In this document: positions 53,833-64,000 of the stretch, in pieces
Layout of the letters: each line of letters begins with the position of its first letter
Position numbering within the stretch: position 1 is the stretch's first letter
Translations under genes and position numbers: made by a program
Notes under the pieces: model-generated
Told to the model about the DNA's origin: nothing
The model's database searches: none
What the model saw: only the letters and a program-made list of their open reading frames with translations
Assembly (NCBI GenBank): GCA_010015655.1
Contig: ML976772.1
Span: forward strand, 84,469 to 148,468
DNA from: Bimuria novae-zelandiae CBS 107.79
Taxonomy: Eukaryota; Ascomycota; Dothideomycetes; Pleosporales; Didymosphaeriaceae
Length of the DNA stretch: 64,000 nt
Direction: 5' to 3'

Positions 53833-56364
53833 TCAATGGCCCACGCTGAGATCAGCCGAGAAGTCTCTCTTTATAGCGAGTTCCTCCAAGCCATCTTGTT
53901 TGTCGATGACCAGCCCCTTCTCGTTGGCTAAATGCAGTAGACAGATGAAACAGTACGACGTAGAAATATCTGACATCGCTTTCTGTGGGTATACTGACTT
54001 TAGGCTCCTCATGACTTGGGTGAACTTTAGTGAACCGTCCACAGCTTTCGATGCGATGTCGTCTGTTGCGTCTGTTGGAGGCGGCGCCTCAATCTACCTT
54101 CTATTAGCATTGTTTACTTGAATCAAGGGAACATTAGACATACTCCATCAAAGCCGATGCCTTTCCAAATCTCGTCCTTCAACCGCTTGATGTCTACCTT
54201 CTTGTCCACCTTCGCGTAGTTCAGCATCATTGGACGGAATCGTCCAATTTGCGGGACAAGCTGCGTGCCAAAGGCGCCTTCTTCAGTGGGTACATCACCC
54301 TCCATTGACGACGTGGGCACCGGGTTGTCGGTAGTCGTCGCCGGCGGGAAATGATCTTCTGCATCCGCAAATGTTTCCCCATCATCATCCATTGCGCCAG
54401 CCATAGGCAAAACGTCGTCCTGGAAGAAGTCGGCATCATAGTCATGTTGTACAACGGGCTTTTCATCAGCTGCTTCGCCTTCGTTGGCCATTGCCGCCCA
54501 GTGAGCGGCATCTGGCTCGTCGCTGGGCGCTGCACTGGACCTGTCCCCATAGGCGGGTTGGTTTGCTCGTCGGAGACCCAGTCGAACATTCGGCTTCAGG
54601 AAGAGTTTTAGTAGTTGCTTTGAATTGAAGTGCTTGTCGTCGGGTGCGAGGTTGCGAGTCTTAGACTTCCACTGTGATTTTGGCAGCATGGCACTACTCC
54701 TCAAAGGCGCCGAAGTGTAAATCGCGTTCGCCAGGTCTTGACTCATGGGAGAGAAGAAGTCAATCTTGAAACGCTCCTTCTCTTTGCGCTTAGTAGGAGC
54801 AATAGGCTTGCCTAGTTCTTTTACTCGACGAATACGCCAGTGCTCGGGTCCTGCCCAATTCTTCTTCAAAGCTTCGTCAAAGTAGCTCAAGAGATTCTCC
54901 TGCTCCTGTCCTGGTTTGAGGTGTAAGTTCATTGTGTACTCGTGATCATTCGCATTAAGAGCACCGTCGCCTGCGTCCGCGCCATCTTCTTCCCCTTGAA
55001 CAGCTTCGATGTTGTGGACGCGTGCTTGCGGCTCTAATGCAACTTGGTTAGCCCAGAGCTCACCGCCCTCTCCGAAACCAGTTTCTGGAGGAAGATTGAA
55101 ACCGATGTCGTCGTCATCGAAGTCTGGTGCATTGTCGCCATCAAGAAACACGCCAGACAGATCGCCAGCATCTTCTTCATCTTTTGGCTGCTTGGGTTCG
55201 TCCTCTTCTGCAGCCTTCAAAAATGGCAGATCGATGGAGCCGTTTGCATCGCCCAGTTCAAAATCCTTCATAGAAGGGCATATATCCTGGTTGTCTAATC
55301 GCGCGAGGTTTGGGAAGTACTTGGCCGCAAGCCCGGAAATATCAACGACGACATCTTCGGATGGTTGTTCATTCTCATCGCCTTCGTCTTCTTCGCCAAA
55401 GCCTTCCGGTGCCGGTGTTTCTCTGGAAGATTGCGTCGCATCTTTGACGTCGTCGCTGCTGTCGAAGACGATCCTGCCGTTGCTGTCGATAGCCAAGTGA
55501 TTCAAAAGCAAGCCCTTGGCGCCACCCTCGTCGAAATCAGCGGAGGCTTTCTTGAATAACGGATCGACGGAGAGATCCAGGTCCATCTTCTTGTTCTGTA
55601 GTGCCTCGAACGAATCCGCAAGGCTGGATTCCTTCGCGCGAGGTGCCCGCTTCTTCTTCTTCCTTTGGCCGTCGTCGCCATCCCCTTCTTCATCTTCATC
55701 CCCGGAGCCTTCAGCACCATCTTTTTGCTTCTTTTTGTTCCCGCTTTCTGCAAGCCCACTGAGCAACTTGCCCGTGTCCGTATTTATGCTGTCGACCCTG
55801 CTGGTATAGATCTTGACACACCCGTCTAGCGTAACACTGGCTTTCTGGAAACTGACGCCGTCACCCTCTTTCAACAACGACATCTCGTGGAAGTAGTCGA
55901 TCAGCGCGATGTTGAACGCATTGTTTGCATTGATTTTCTGCCGTGCGTCAGTCCAAAAAACGCTCATCTCGCACTATTCCAGACGTACGTTGTCTGTCGC
56001 CAGCTTTGTCCACTCTTCGAAATTCGCTAGAATCGGCACTGGGCGCTTCATAGGCGTGACGGCGGTTCCGGTAACATCAGGCATGTCAATGTCCTCATCC
56101 ATGGCGGGCGTGTGAGGGCTGTCCTGAACTGCGAGCGACCTGCGACTCCGCGCGGGCGTCGCAGAAGCTCGCATCGATTCCCTTTGAAGTTGCGCATGAC
56201 GGCGGTTCGCTTTCTCCTGCCGGTCGTCGTTGAGCGGCACTCTGCACCGCAGTCAGTCAGTCATTCATCTGCACGTCGCCGAGTGAGAACAACAGAACTC
56301 ACTTGGTCGTGGACGACCTCTGCGGCGTCGCAGCCGGCATGTAATGAGAGCTGGCGCGCGGCAT
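53833..56364 (-). CDS. BRN1: Condensin subunit 2 (kleisin) BRN1/CAP-H
   Basis: Four exons (- strand): 56364-56303, 56241-55989, 55937-54144, 54093-53833; 789 residues. Start MPRASSHYMPAATPQRSS. The N-terminal kleisin helix region is well conserved: NFEEWTKLATDNKIN joined over intron 2 to INANNAFNIALIDYFHEMSLLKEGDG, then QKASVTLDGCVKIYTSRVDS. The middle is acidic and disordered with a KKKKRAPRAKESSLADS basic patch. Conserved YFPNLARLDNQDICPS and IDFFSP segments follow, and the C-terminal winged-helix part (last exon) ends SADLSVGH. Brn1 closes the Smc2-Smc4 ring and recruits the HEAT subunits Ycs4 and Ycg1 for mitotic chromosome condensation. An upstream GTG-start reading is not used because a spliced ATG exon fits. 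Confidence 0.92.
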
Positions 56365-56850
56365 CGTGGTTGCGTCTTGCGTCTGTCAGTCGAAAACTGG
56401 TGTTGTGTTTACCGCGCCCGTTAACCCACAACACCAAACGCCAATGCACGTGCGCGTCGGTCGCACTTTCCCAAACTCCGCGACGCCACTATCTGTGGCG
56501 GGATTGCGCCACACCTACGCAAGCAAGCAAGCTCCGCCTTGATTCTACGTCGTTGAGTGTCGCAGCTGTGAAGTGTAAAAGGGCCGCCCGTCGTTCGCAT
56601 GTCGTTTGCGCATTGACAGGCTACTTGGCCATACCTTGATACTGTAATATATTCTTATCGCGCGATTCCCTCGTCATTTGCGACTCCTCGACAGACAACT
56701 TCTTCGCGTCTATAGTCTCTCGTTGCGACGACATCATCCTGGACCGCGCTGCCTACGCTCACGGAACCTCTTCGCCACCGTCGTTATCCGAAGAACCTGC
56801 AACGACCCGTCGCTCAACAATTCCCAGTTGTACCCTACAATGAGGTGACA
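56365..56850. promoter_or_regulatory. Bidirectional promoter BRN1 / exchanger gene, with tiny uORF
   Basis: 486 bp between divergent starts. At 56839-56847 an ATG-AGG-TGA mini-ORF of two codons ends 3 bp before the exchanger start codon at 56851. Its ATG would be the first met by scanning ribosomes in this part of the leader. Confidence 0.5.
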
Positions 56851-59800
56851 ATGAGCCTCCTGAATGCCCCACAGCACTCGACAATGCGCCGGCGCGCTCG
56901 TTACTCCGCGCGCCCCTTCGCGCTTACAATACTCGCCGTTTTGGTGTTGGTCTTGCTAGCATGGGTAAAGAGTGAGAATGGCTACGCTGTCGATAGCGAT
57001 CTTGCGCGCAGTGCGCGTCTGTCAAAGAGGGACTTCCTGATACAAGATGAAGATTGTCGGTTGGTGCATCACGCAAAGGATAAGTGCGCATTCATTCGAG
57101 AAAACTGTCCAGATGAGGAAGCCGGCATCTTTTCGTACCTATCGCTCTACTACTGTCGACTGCCTCACGCGAAACCTTTTGCCTTCGTCATCCTTGTGCT
57201 ATGGCTTGCACTCCTATTCAGCACTATTGGCATTGCTGCGAGCGACTTCTTCTGTGTCAACTTGAGCACGATTGCAAATCTTCTTGGCATGAGCGAAAGC
57301 ATGGCTGGAGTTACCTTCCTTGCTTTTGGTAACGGCAGTCCGGACGTCTTCTCTACATTTGCCGCCTTCAACACGAATTCCGCCAGTCTCGCCATTGGAG
57401 AATTGATTGGAGCGGCGGGCTTCATCACTGCAGTAGTTGCAGGATCCATGGCTCTAGTGCGGCCTTTCAAGGTCGCGAGGCGTAGCTTTGTCCGAGACGT
57501 GAGCTTCTTCATCGTCGCCGCGACGTTCAGTATGGTCTTCATCTGGGATGGAAAGCTTACCCTGTGGGAATCATGCACCATGGTCGGCTTCTACATCTTC
57601 TACGTGTGTTTCGTAATGGCTTGGCACTGGTGGCTAGGTCGAAGGAAAGCGCGACAACTCCGAGCCGCCGCGATGCGCAGCCACTTTGTTGTGCCGGGCG
57701 GCGAGGAGGAAGAAATACCTCAAGATTACCATGATGAGGAGGACGCCCCGGCGAGTGCAGGCAGGCCGAGCTTAATGCGAGGTGTATCCGCCGATGATTT
57801 CGCGGCTCTTGAACGAGACGATCCTGGTCAATCATTAGAGGCGGACGAGAATGAAGAGATGCGCGAACGATGGTTAGGCGAATTGAACCATAACATGCGT
57901 GTCAGTAGACCGCCAGTTGGACTCCGAAGAAACACGCACACTCCTATTCGACCCAGCTTGGTTGGTGCGCTCGAATTTCGCGCGGTCCTATCATCTCTCC
58001 AAAAGTCCAGGAATATACAAACACTACCGATAAATCTACGCCGATATTCTGACGACCCGACGTTCACCACTGCACAGCAGCAGGATCTCATATCTACTGC
58101 TTCGGACCCTGCCCCACGGCCGCCGTACGAGGTTGAGCAAGGACCTTCAGAACACACCCCTCTTGTCACTAGACCGACTCAAGACGTACAGCGACACTTA
58201 CCCAACCGTCTACGAGCCGTATCTGCCAACGATGTGGACAATGCTCGCCTTGACCCTGATACACTACGTTCGGGAGCCATTCCCACTATCGATTTTGGAC
58301 CGAGTTCGCCTAAGAACACTAGAGGTCAGACTACTACAGGTCATAACCGTCCTATCTCCCCGGTCATATCACTATCCCCTCCACCTTCTGAACACGGCTC
58401 GACAGCAGCAAGTCCGGTCATTCCCACATTACACCCAAATCCGACTCCCAACATGTTGGCGCCGCCAACCTGGGACGGTTCTGGATCTTCCTTACGCTCG
58501 GCAACCACCTCCCCAAGTCCACGTTCATCGCCTGTAGTAGAGCCTACTTCCTCATCCCGACCGCAACCTAAGCTGGTTCTACCGGAACCTGCGTCACCCA
58601 CGATTCCTTTCCCTGCGTTTACGGACTATCCAACCTCAGCTCATAGTTCAAGGGCTCCAAGCTGTCGTCTGCCCCCTCCGAGCGCATCTGCTGCGTCGTT
58701 ATCGTCCGATTATTTCGCGGACCACATCATGGAGCGTAGCGATCGAGCCAAAGTGCCACGTTGGTGGCCATCCAGCGTATTACCGCCACCTATCATCCTT
58801 TTGTCGACTTTGTTTCCAACTTTGGCAAATTGGAAAGACAAGAACATTTGGGATAAAATGCTTGGCGTTGTCGCCGCACCCAGTGTCTTTCTGTTGACAA
58901 TAACACTGCCGGTAGTCGAATCACAAAAGGAGGATGACGATGATGCAATTCCAACTTCTGTTACGAGTCTCAGTCTCCCCGACGCAATGACCCCTGTCAG
59001 TGGTAGTCTGTCGGCGCACCAGCGTAGCAGAGAGAATACGTCCAGCGAGCTTCCAAGGGACCCTTCCACGGCCGTGGTCGGTAAGGCTGACAGGAACGGA
59101 AGACCCAACAGTGTGGTCACAACGTCGACTCACCCTGCGCACCAAGTCACTATCACGACCGAGGACAATATGATGCAATCTCCCGAGCAGCTTCCTGCAG
59201 CACCACCTTCGTCCGGACCGACAACGTGGAATCGATGGCTGGTCATCATCCAGACGTTCACAGCTCCGTTCTTCATCATCTTCATAGTCTGGGCCAATAC
59301 GGAACTTGAATATCCTCGCGCGCTTATCCGGCCCACAATGTTCTCCCTCCTTGTTTCGCTGTGCACATTGGCCTTCCTTCTAATAACAACGACACCAACG
59401 CGGCCACCAAGATGGCGCTCCGCGCTCTGCTTCTTGGGTTTCGCAGTAAGTATTGCTTGGATTAGCTCCATCGCCAACGAAGTGGTAGGGGTGCTGAAGA
59501 CGCTGGGAGTCATACTGAACATGAGCGAAGCTATTTTGGGGCTGACCATCTTCGCGGTCGGGAACTCTCTAGGGGACTTTGTCGCAGACATCACCGTGGC
59601 GCGCCTGGGATTCCCCGTCATGGCCCTCTCCGCATGCTTCGGAGGCCCAATGCTCAACATCCTTTTAGGAATTGGTTTGAGCGGGTGCTGGATCATTCTC
59701 AAAGGCGGTCGCCATCGCCACGAAAAGCATCCGGACAGGCCTATCAAGTTCAAGCCCTACCAGATCGACATCAGCACTACGCTTGTCATATCCGGGGCCA

Positions 59801-59958
59801 GCTTGCTTGTCACCCTGGTGGGGCTCTTGATAGTCGTGCCGTGGAGACGGTGGAAGATGGACAAGATGATTGGATGGGGGTTAGTGGCGCTCTGGTGCGT
59901 CAGTACTGTTGTCAACGTGGTTGTCGAGGTGTTGGGCATCACTACTAGTGTAAGTTGA
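56851..59958 (+). CDS. Sodium/calcium exchanger-family membrane protein
   Basis: Single exon, 1,035 residues from ATG 56851 (MSLLNAPQHS); the frame also reads back to a GTG, which is not used. A signal-anchor-like segment (about 25-43) precedes a luminal Cys-rich stretch (CRLVHHAKDKC, ENCP, YYC). The N-terminal membrane half has the alpha-1 repeat LAFGNGSPDVFSTFAAF (about 155-172); a roughly 450-residue hydrophilic, Ser/Pro-rich loop follows; the C-terminal half has the alpha-2 repeat FAVGNSLGDFVADITVARLG (about 900-920) and ACFGGPMLN. Both repeats keep the acidic and Asn/Ser residues that coordinate cations. Closest known group: fungal YDL206W-like and animal NCLX-type cation/Ca2+ exchangers. 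Ion specificity and compartment are not readable here. GTAAGT overlaps the codons before the stop, so an alternative spliced C-terminus is possible. Confidence 0.88.
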   Translation: MSLLNAPQHSTMRRRARYSARPFALTILAVLVLVLLAWVKSENGYAVDSDLARSARLSKRDFLIQDEDCRLVHHAKDKCAFIRENCPDEEAGIFSYLSLYYCRLPHAKPFAFVILVLWLALLFSTIGIAASDFFCVNLSTIANLLGMSESMAGVTFLAFGNGSPDVFSTFAAFNTNSASLAIGELIGAAGFITAVVAGSMALVRPFKVARRSFVRDVSFFIVAATFSMVFIWDGKLTLWESCTMVGFYIFYVCFVMAWHWWLGRRKARQLRAAAMRSHFVVPGGEEEEIPQDYHDEEDAPASAGRPSLMRGVSADDFAALERDDPGQSLEADENEEMRERWLGELNHNMRVSRPPVGLRRNTHTPIRPSLVGALEFRAVLSSLQKSRNIQTLPINLRRYSDDPTFTTAQQQDLISTASDPAPRPPYEVEQGPSEHTPLVTRPTQDVQRHLPNRLRAVSANDVDNARLDPDTLRSGAIPTIDFGPSSPKNTRGQTTTGHNRPISPVISLSPPPSEHGSTAASPVIPTLHPNPTPNMLAPPTWDGSGSSLRSATTSPSPRSSPVVEPTSSSRPQPKLVLPEPASPTIPFPAFTDYPTSAHSSRAPSCRLPPPSASAASLSSDYFADHIMERSDRAKVPRWWPSSVLPPPIILLSTLFPTLANWKDKNIWDKMLGVVAAPSVFLLTITLPVVESQKEDDDDAIPTSVTSLSLPDAMTPVSGSLSAHQRSRENTSSELPRDPSTAVVGKADRNGRPNSVVTTSTHPAHQVTITTEDNMMQSPEQLPAAPPSSGPTTWNRWLVIIQTFTAPFFIIFIVWANTELEYPRALIRPTMFSLLVSLCTLAFLLITTTPTRPPRWRSALCFLGFAVSIAWISSIANEVVGVLKTLGVILNMSEAILGLTIFAVGNSLGDFVADITVARLGFPVMALSACFGGPMLNILLGIGLSGCWIILKGGRHRHEKHPDRPIKFKPYQIDISTTLVISGASLLVTLVGLLIVVPWRRWKMDKMIGWGLVALWCVSTVVNVVVEVLGITTSVS

Positions 59959-61674
59959 CGCGTTCTCGACGACGGTTTCATACACGGGTGGCTCAGAGGC
60001 CATGATGGCGCTTTTCTGGATAGCCTCAATACAGCCTCATTTTCAGTTCATTGAAGGAGATGTTCAATCGGTGAAGGAGTACGCCAATGCAGCAAAGCGG
60101 GTGGGCTCGCGGCCGGAAGATATGCACGACAGGCCATGGTAGGCCGCGGGCGTGCAGAGCAGTGTCTACCCGCTTCACACGTGGTCCAAGGGGAATGCGC
60201 ATACAAGATTGGATTTCCTAGGTTGGGCTGCATGGCGGATCCCTTGGAGGCTCCGCCGCTGCAAGAGGCGACATTCATGCAGCGCTTTGGGTTTTGGTGG
60301 CTCTCGAGGCGGTAAAGCGCGGCCTGAGTGGGACTGGGCCTCGAATGGGAGCGCTCCACGTCTGTTGCGAACTGAAGAAACGGACGCCGTCGACAGGTTT
60401 TTTTGAGTCCAGAATATGACTCCTCTGCTTGTAGATTCCGGTGTGCAATAAATAAGGGCATAATTGGGCAGGCACGCTGCTCGCTCTTGCATACTCCCAC
60501 GCCTTGCTGCCTGCACCCTCAGTCCGCCGGCTTCTCGACTCTTGCGCTTCTCGTCCCCCGTGCATCCCACCCCGTCTCTCGCCAGACTCCTGCTATGTCC
60601 CACTCAGCCTTGAACTTGACCCATTGTTACTTGTTGATCCGCAGAATCCGGCGCAGAGATCCATTTTCATTTTCATGAAAGCACCCACACCAGCGCATGC
60701 AAATTCCACATATCCATACAATCATCCTACACCACTCCACGGCAACGGCCGCCCTGCACACAAGCCTACTGCCCTGCGCCATCAGCGCGCCTAGGCCATC
60801 CAGCCACTGAGCATCGCCGCTGCTGACCTCGACGCTGCGCGGTCACTTTACAATTCTGCACGGCGTTTGTGTGCGACCACCCCACTTGCTCGTATCCAAG
60901 CCTACCCAGGGTGCGGCGTCCACTTGACATCCTGCCAAACCACACTTGATCTGCGGGTTGCGATCGCACGTCGTCATATTGCTTGGTCTGCCGCCTACTT
61001 CGGGCCACCCGTTCCACTTTCTCGTTCCGCACCGGCCCATTAGAGCCCAATTGCTTCTTATTTTTTTTGAAGACGTCGTACGCGGCCTCCCAGGACCCCC
61101 AGGAGCCCCCAGCGCAGAGTAGCTTGCACCCCTCTGAGCCTAGTTGCCGCCTCTGAGACAATCCTCCGCCATCACCCCTCGCGCTCTGTGAGTCTGTGAC
61201 GCGCCAGACGAGCGGCAAGGGATCTCGGACCAGGATCTGCCCAGTCGACTGCATCAGTCGGCTCCTGCGACGAGGATTTAGCCCAGCATCGAATCACAGC
61301 CATCAGCCTTACAGGAGCCCGTTGGCCTCTTCAAGACTCCCACCCCGCCCGCGCCCGACGTTTGCATTCTCTCTCGCGCCTTCGTCCGCTGCCTGCAGCC
61401 CGCTTCCAAGTTGCTGTTGCTGCGCCGGACTCCCCTCCCGCCGTGTTTACATACAAACACCAGGCAAGCGTGCGCACCGTCCACCACCACCCCGCCGACT
61501 TTCTCAAGGCCGGAACGTGATCAGCAAACATCACCCCGCCTCAGGCGCCCCCTGGCCGCACTCAAGGACACAGGTCCGTCTCTACACCTCGTTCCGCACC
61601 GCACCGTTACCGTCCTCAGCGCCTTCTCTGGTAGAACGGCGCGAGCACGGTGACCATTGAACAAAACCATCCTC
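59959..61674. other. Long upstream region of the ubiquitin-like-domain gene
   Basis: About 1.7 kb with no supported gene. From 60500 on it is C-rich and pyrimidine-biased, consistent with a long 5' leader of the downstream gene; several splice-like sites could support leader introns. A T-run sits at 61059-61070. Confidence 0.4.
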
Positions 61675-64000
61675 ATGCCGTTAGTCATAGCTCTTCCTCA
61701 TCAGCGCGAAGCGTCGCAGTCGTCGTCCCGGCGGTCGCTTTCGCGCCGCCCTGTCCGTCATCGAGCCCCTTCCACCTCCTCCTCCCGCATCTCCCGCAGC
61801 TCTCGCACAACAAGTGCCTCCACCATCTCGATCTCTCCTGCACGCACTGTTTCGCTTTCTCCCTCCCGCGACCATCGAGGCGACACTAACGTCGAGATTC
61901 AATTTAGGCGAGACATCCACATCAACCACTCGACCGGTGGTGAGCAGCACCGCTACGCCTTCACCGACGAAGAGGAAGACTCCTCAGGCGTGCAGGTCTC
62001 GTCTGGCAGCCAGGAGGAGTACACGACCTCGGAAGAAGAGGAAGACGAGGAGTGGGACTACATTGAGGAGGTTGACGAGATCGATCCCTCCGACTCAGCC
62101 TCGCGCCCGGCCCGAGTGAAGCACCACGCTGTCCCCGCGCCTGCACCTCCCTCCCGACCGTCCCAAGGCGCGCGACACAAGTCTGCTCGGAACACAATTG
62201 CCCACGAAGCCCCGCGCCACCGGTCCCGCAGCAGGCACGAGGTAGAACACAACCCGAGGCCGCGGCGGCGAAGGCCTCAATCCGTCCATTCCGAAGGTCT
62301 GGACAGCCACGACGACTACCCCTATGGCCCTCCACGGCCGGGGCCTTCTCCACACCACCCGCACGACCAGTGGGCACACGTGCCGCAGCAACCCACTCCA
62401 AGCGGCTATGCGCCGAGCGTGATGTCCGACCCACGCTACAACCCCTTCCAGGGCGGACCAGGTGTGCCAGGCGCTCCACCGCCCGCACCTGATCAGCTGG
62501 TGCCGTTTGGACGTCCCGATCAATACGGCTACAACCAGAACCCGTTTGCGCCTGGAGGTGGAGGCCCGAACCCCTTCGCTTCGCCTCACGCTGGCGGCGG
62601 TCCCAATGGCTACTTCGACGGCCATGCCAGGCGCCCCGGGGGACATCGCAACTCTATGCCGCCGCCACCAGTCCCCCCCGAAATGGGCGGCGCAATGATG
62701 CCATATGGTTACGCCAACAACTACTACCCTCCTCCCTATGGCGTGCCCCCTTACGGTCCGCCTGGTGGTATGCCTGGCATGTATCCTCCGTACCCTCCGT
62801 ACCCGCCGGGCCGAGAACAGTCACCTCCCCAACATCACTCCCGCTCCAAGAAGTCTACACCAGCCCCCCGCGAAGAGCATTTCGAGCCTCCTCTACCACC
62901 GCCGTCCGCCCCGCCGCCGCCGCAGACCGTCGTCATGCAAGCGCCTCCACCTCATATGTACATGTCACCGCCACCGCCGCCGCCCGATACCGCAAAAGAA
63001 GAGGGCGTGCTGAGCAAACTGGAGCAACTCTTGCTTCACAAGGCGGAGATTGAAGAAAAGAAAGCCGAGGACGCCAAGTTCTCTCGCCTGGAGCAACTCC
63101 TCATCGAACAACAACAAGCGCGCATCGAGAAGGAGGCTGCTAAGCGCAAAGCCGCAGAGGAGGCCGCCAGAGCAGCTGCAGAAGCCAAAAAGGCAGGAGA
63201 CGAAGATAAGCTTGCGAAGCTCGAGCAGCTTATCCTTGCGCAGAAGGAGGAACAGTTGAAGCGAGAGGAAGTTGTGGAAGCAGCTCGCAAAGCCGACAAG
63301 GCCGAAGCGGATGCCAAGGTTGCGAAGGAAGCTGCTGAGGCTGCAGCCCAAGCAGAGGCTGCAGCGAAGTTGTTGGAGGCAGCGAAGGCAGCTCGAGAAG
63401 AAGCCGAAGCGAAGGCGGCTAAAGAAGCAGAGGAGACCAAAGCTGCGCACGAAAAGGCACTCGCCGAAGCCGCTGCTGCCCAGGCGGAGCTCGAGAAGGC
63501 CAAGAAAGCTGCTGAAGAGGAAGCTGAGAAGTTGAAGCCGTCGGACGTGCCGAAACCCCCAATCAAGTTTAAGGATGCGGTCGGCCGCAAATTCAGCTTC
63601 CCATGGCACATTTGCAAGACTTGGAAGGTACGTCACTTACTAACATTCTTTGAGAGGCAATGCTAACGTCGTTGCAGGGAATGGAAGAACTGATCAAGCA
63701 GGCCTTCCTCCACGTCGACGTGATCGGTCCGCACGTGCACGATGGCCACTATGATCTCGTCGGCCCGGACGGAGAAATCATCCTACCTCAAGTGTGGGAG
63801 ACGATGGTGCAACCAGACTGGTCAATCACGATGCACATGTGGCCTATGCCCGAGCCACCACCACCTCCACCCCAGCCTGAGCCAGTCGTGATGCTTCCAC
63901 CACCACCGATGAAAGCACCGAAGAAAGGATCCAAGAACAAGAAGCGTGAGTCCGCTCACATTGTATTCCCTCCACCACCACCTCCGGTGGTCATGCTCGA
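61675..64000 (+). CDS. Proline-rich, coiled-coil, ubiquitin-like-domain protein (partial, 3' cut)
   Basis: Exon 1 61675-63627, intron 63628-63677 (GTACGT...GCTAAC...TTGCAG), exon 2 from 63678 to the window edge still open; at least 758 residues. The first ATG in frame is 61675; the frame extends further back without an ATG, and a leader exon may exist. Order: Ser/Arg-rich N-terminus (1-55), an acidic block (EEEEDEEWDYIEEVDEID), a long Pro/Gly/Tyr-rich region with PPYPPYPP repeats, three LSKLEQLLL / FSRLEQLLI / LAKLEQLIL heptad-like repeats leading into an Ala/Lys/Glu-rich coiled coil (about 450-625), then a ubiquitin-like domain (from about 627; PIKFKDAVGRKFSFPWHICKTW, DLVGPDGEIILPQVW). This last block is widely conserved in filamentous fungi, with unknown function. 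Confidence 0.75.

Noticed and set aside
56839..56850. GTG at 56845 as start of the exchanger
   Set aside because: Nuclear eukaryotic genes start at ATG; 56851 is the first in-frame ATG.
63036..63617. Open frames of 193-223 codons antisense to the coiled-coil gene
   Set aside because: Created by the repetitive GAG/AAG/GCC codons of the sense strand.
1..64000. tRNA, rRNA, CRISPR arrays, and secondary-metabolite or toxin clusters
   Set aside because: No convincing B-box with stems, no rRNA-like stretch, no regularly spaced repeats, and no cluster-type biosynthetic genes were seen by eye.

Overview
The window is nuclear DNA from a filamentous ascomycete (Pezizomycotina). The support is short introns of about 45-95 nt with GTRNGT donors and CTAAC/CTGAC branch sites, fungal gene families (EXS-domain ERD1, HxB-type MoCo sulfurase, Zn(II)2Cys6 regulator, 2EXR-like remnant), and transposons whose nonsense codons fit CpA-to-TpA change as in repeat-induced point mutation (RIP). 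The class within Pezizomycotina cannot be fixed from sequence alone.

Layout. 1-4032 is a transposon nest: a Tc1/mariner remnant at the left edge, then a near-intact IS630/Tc1-like element B (743-4028) whose left terminal repeat is interrupted by a second, heavily decayed element A (769-2435). Both A and B are flanked by 4-bp duplications. From 4.2 kb the sequence is ordinary gene-bearing DNA: ERD1-like EXS protein (+), a broken 2EXR/F-box-like gene (+), ECM29 proteasome adaptor (-), and a UBA-UAS-UBX Cdc48 cofactor (+). A 5.6-kb gene-poor stretch (16.4-22.0 kb) follows.

The middle of the window is dense with housekeeping genes: an S/T/P-rich protein of unknown function (-), molybdenum cofactor sulfurase (-), an RRM-like protein (-), SHR3 permease chaperone (-), MCM7 helicase (-) divergent from PEX1 AAA-ATPase (+), a 62-residue membrane protein (+), and RSA4/Notchless ribosome assembly factor (-) divergent from the meiotic MutS homologue MSH4 (+).

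The right third holds a Zn(II)2Cys6 transcription factor (-) with a long upstream region, an AT-rich block (50.8-51.4 kb), a dienelactone-hydrolase pseudogene (-) with two premature stops of RIP type, the condensin subunit BRN1 (-) divergent from a cation/Ca2+ exchanger (+), and a proline-rich, coiled-coil, ubiquitin-like-domain protein (+) that runs off the right edge.

Genes were rebuilt by joining exons at splice sites that keep both the reading frame and family similarity; all similarity calls come from recognition, not from a search. No operon-like or secondary-metabolite cluster is visible. The genes are functionally unrelated neighbours, several sharing short bidirectional promoters. 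The strongest out-of-the-ordinary signals are the 4-bp target duplications of the nested transposons, the apparent GA-AG intron in ECM29, and the RIP-type stops in the dienelactone hydrolase.
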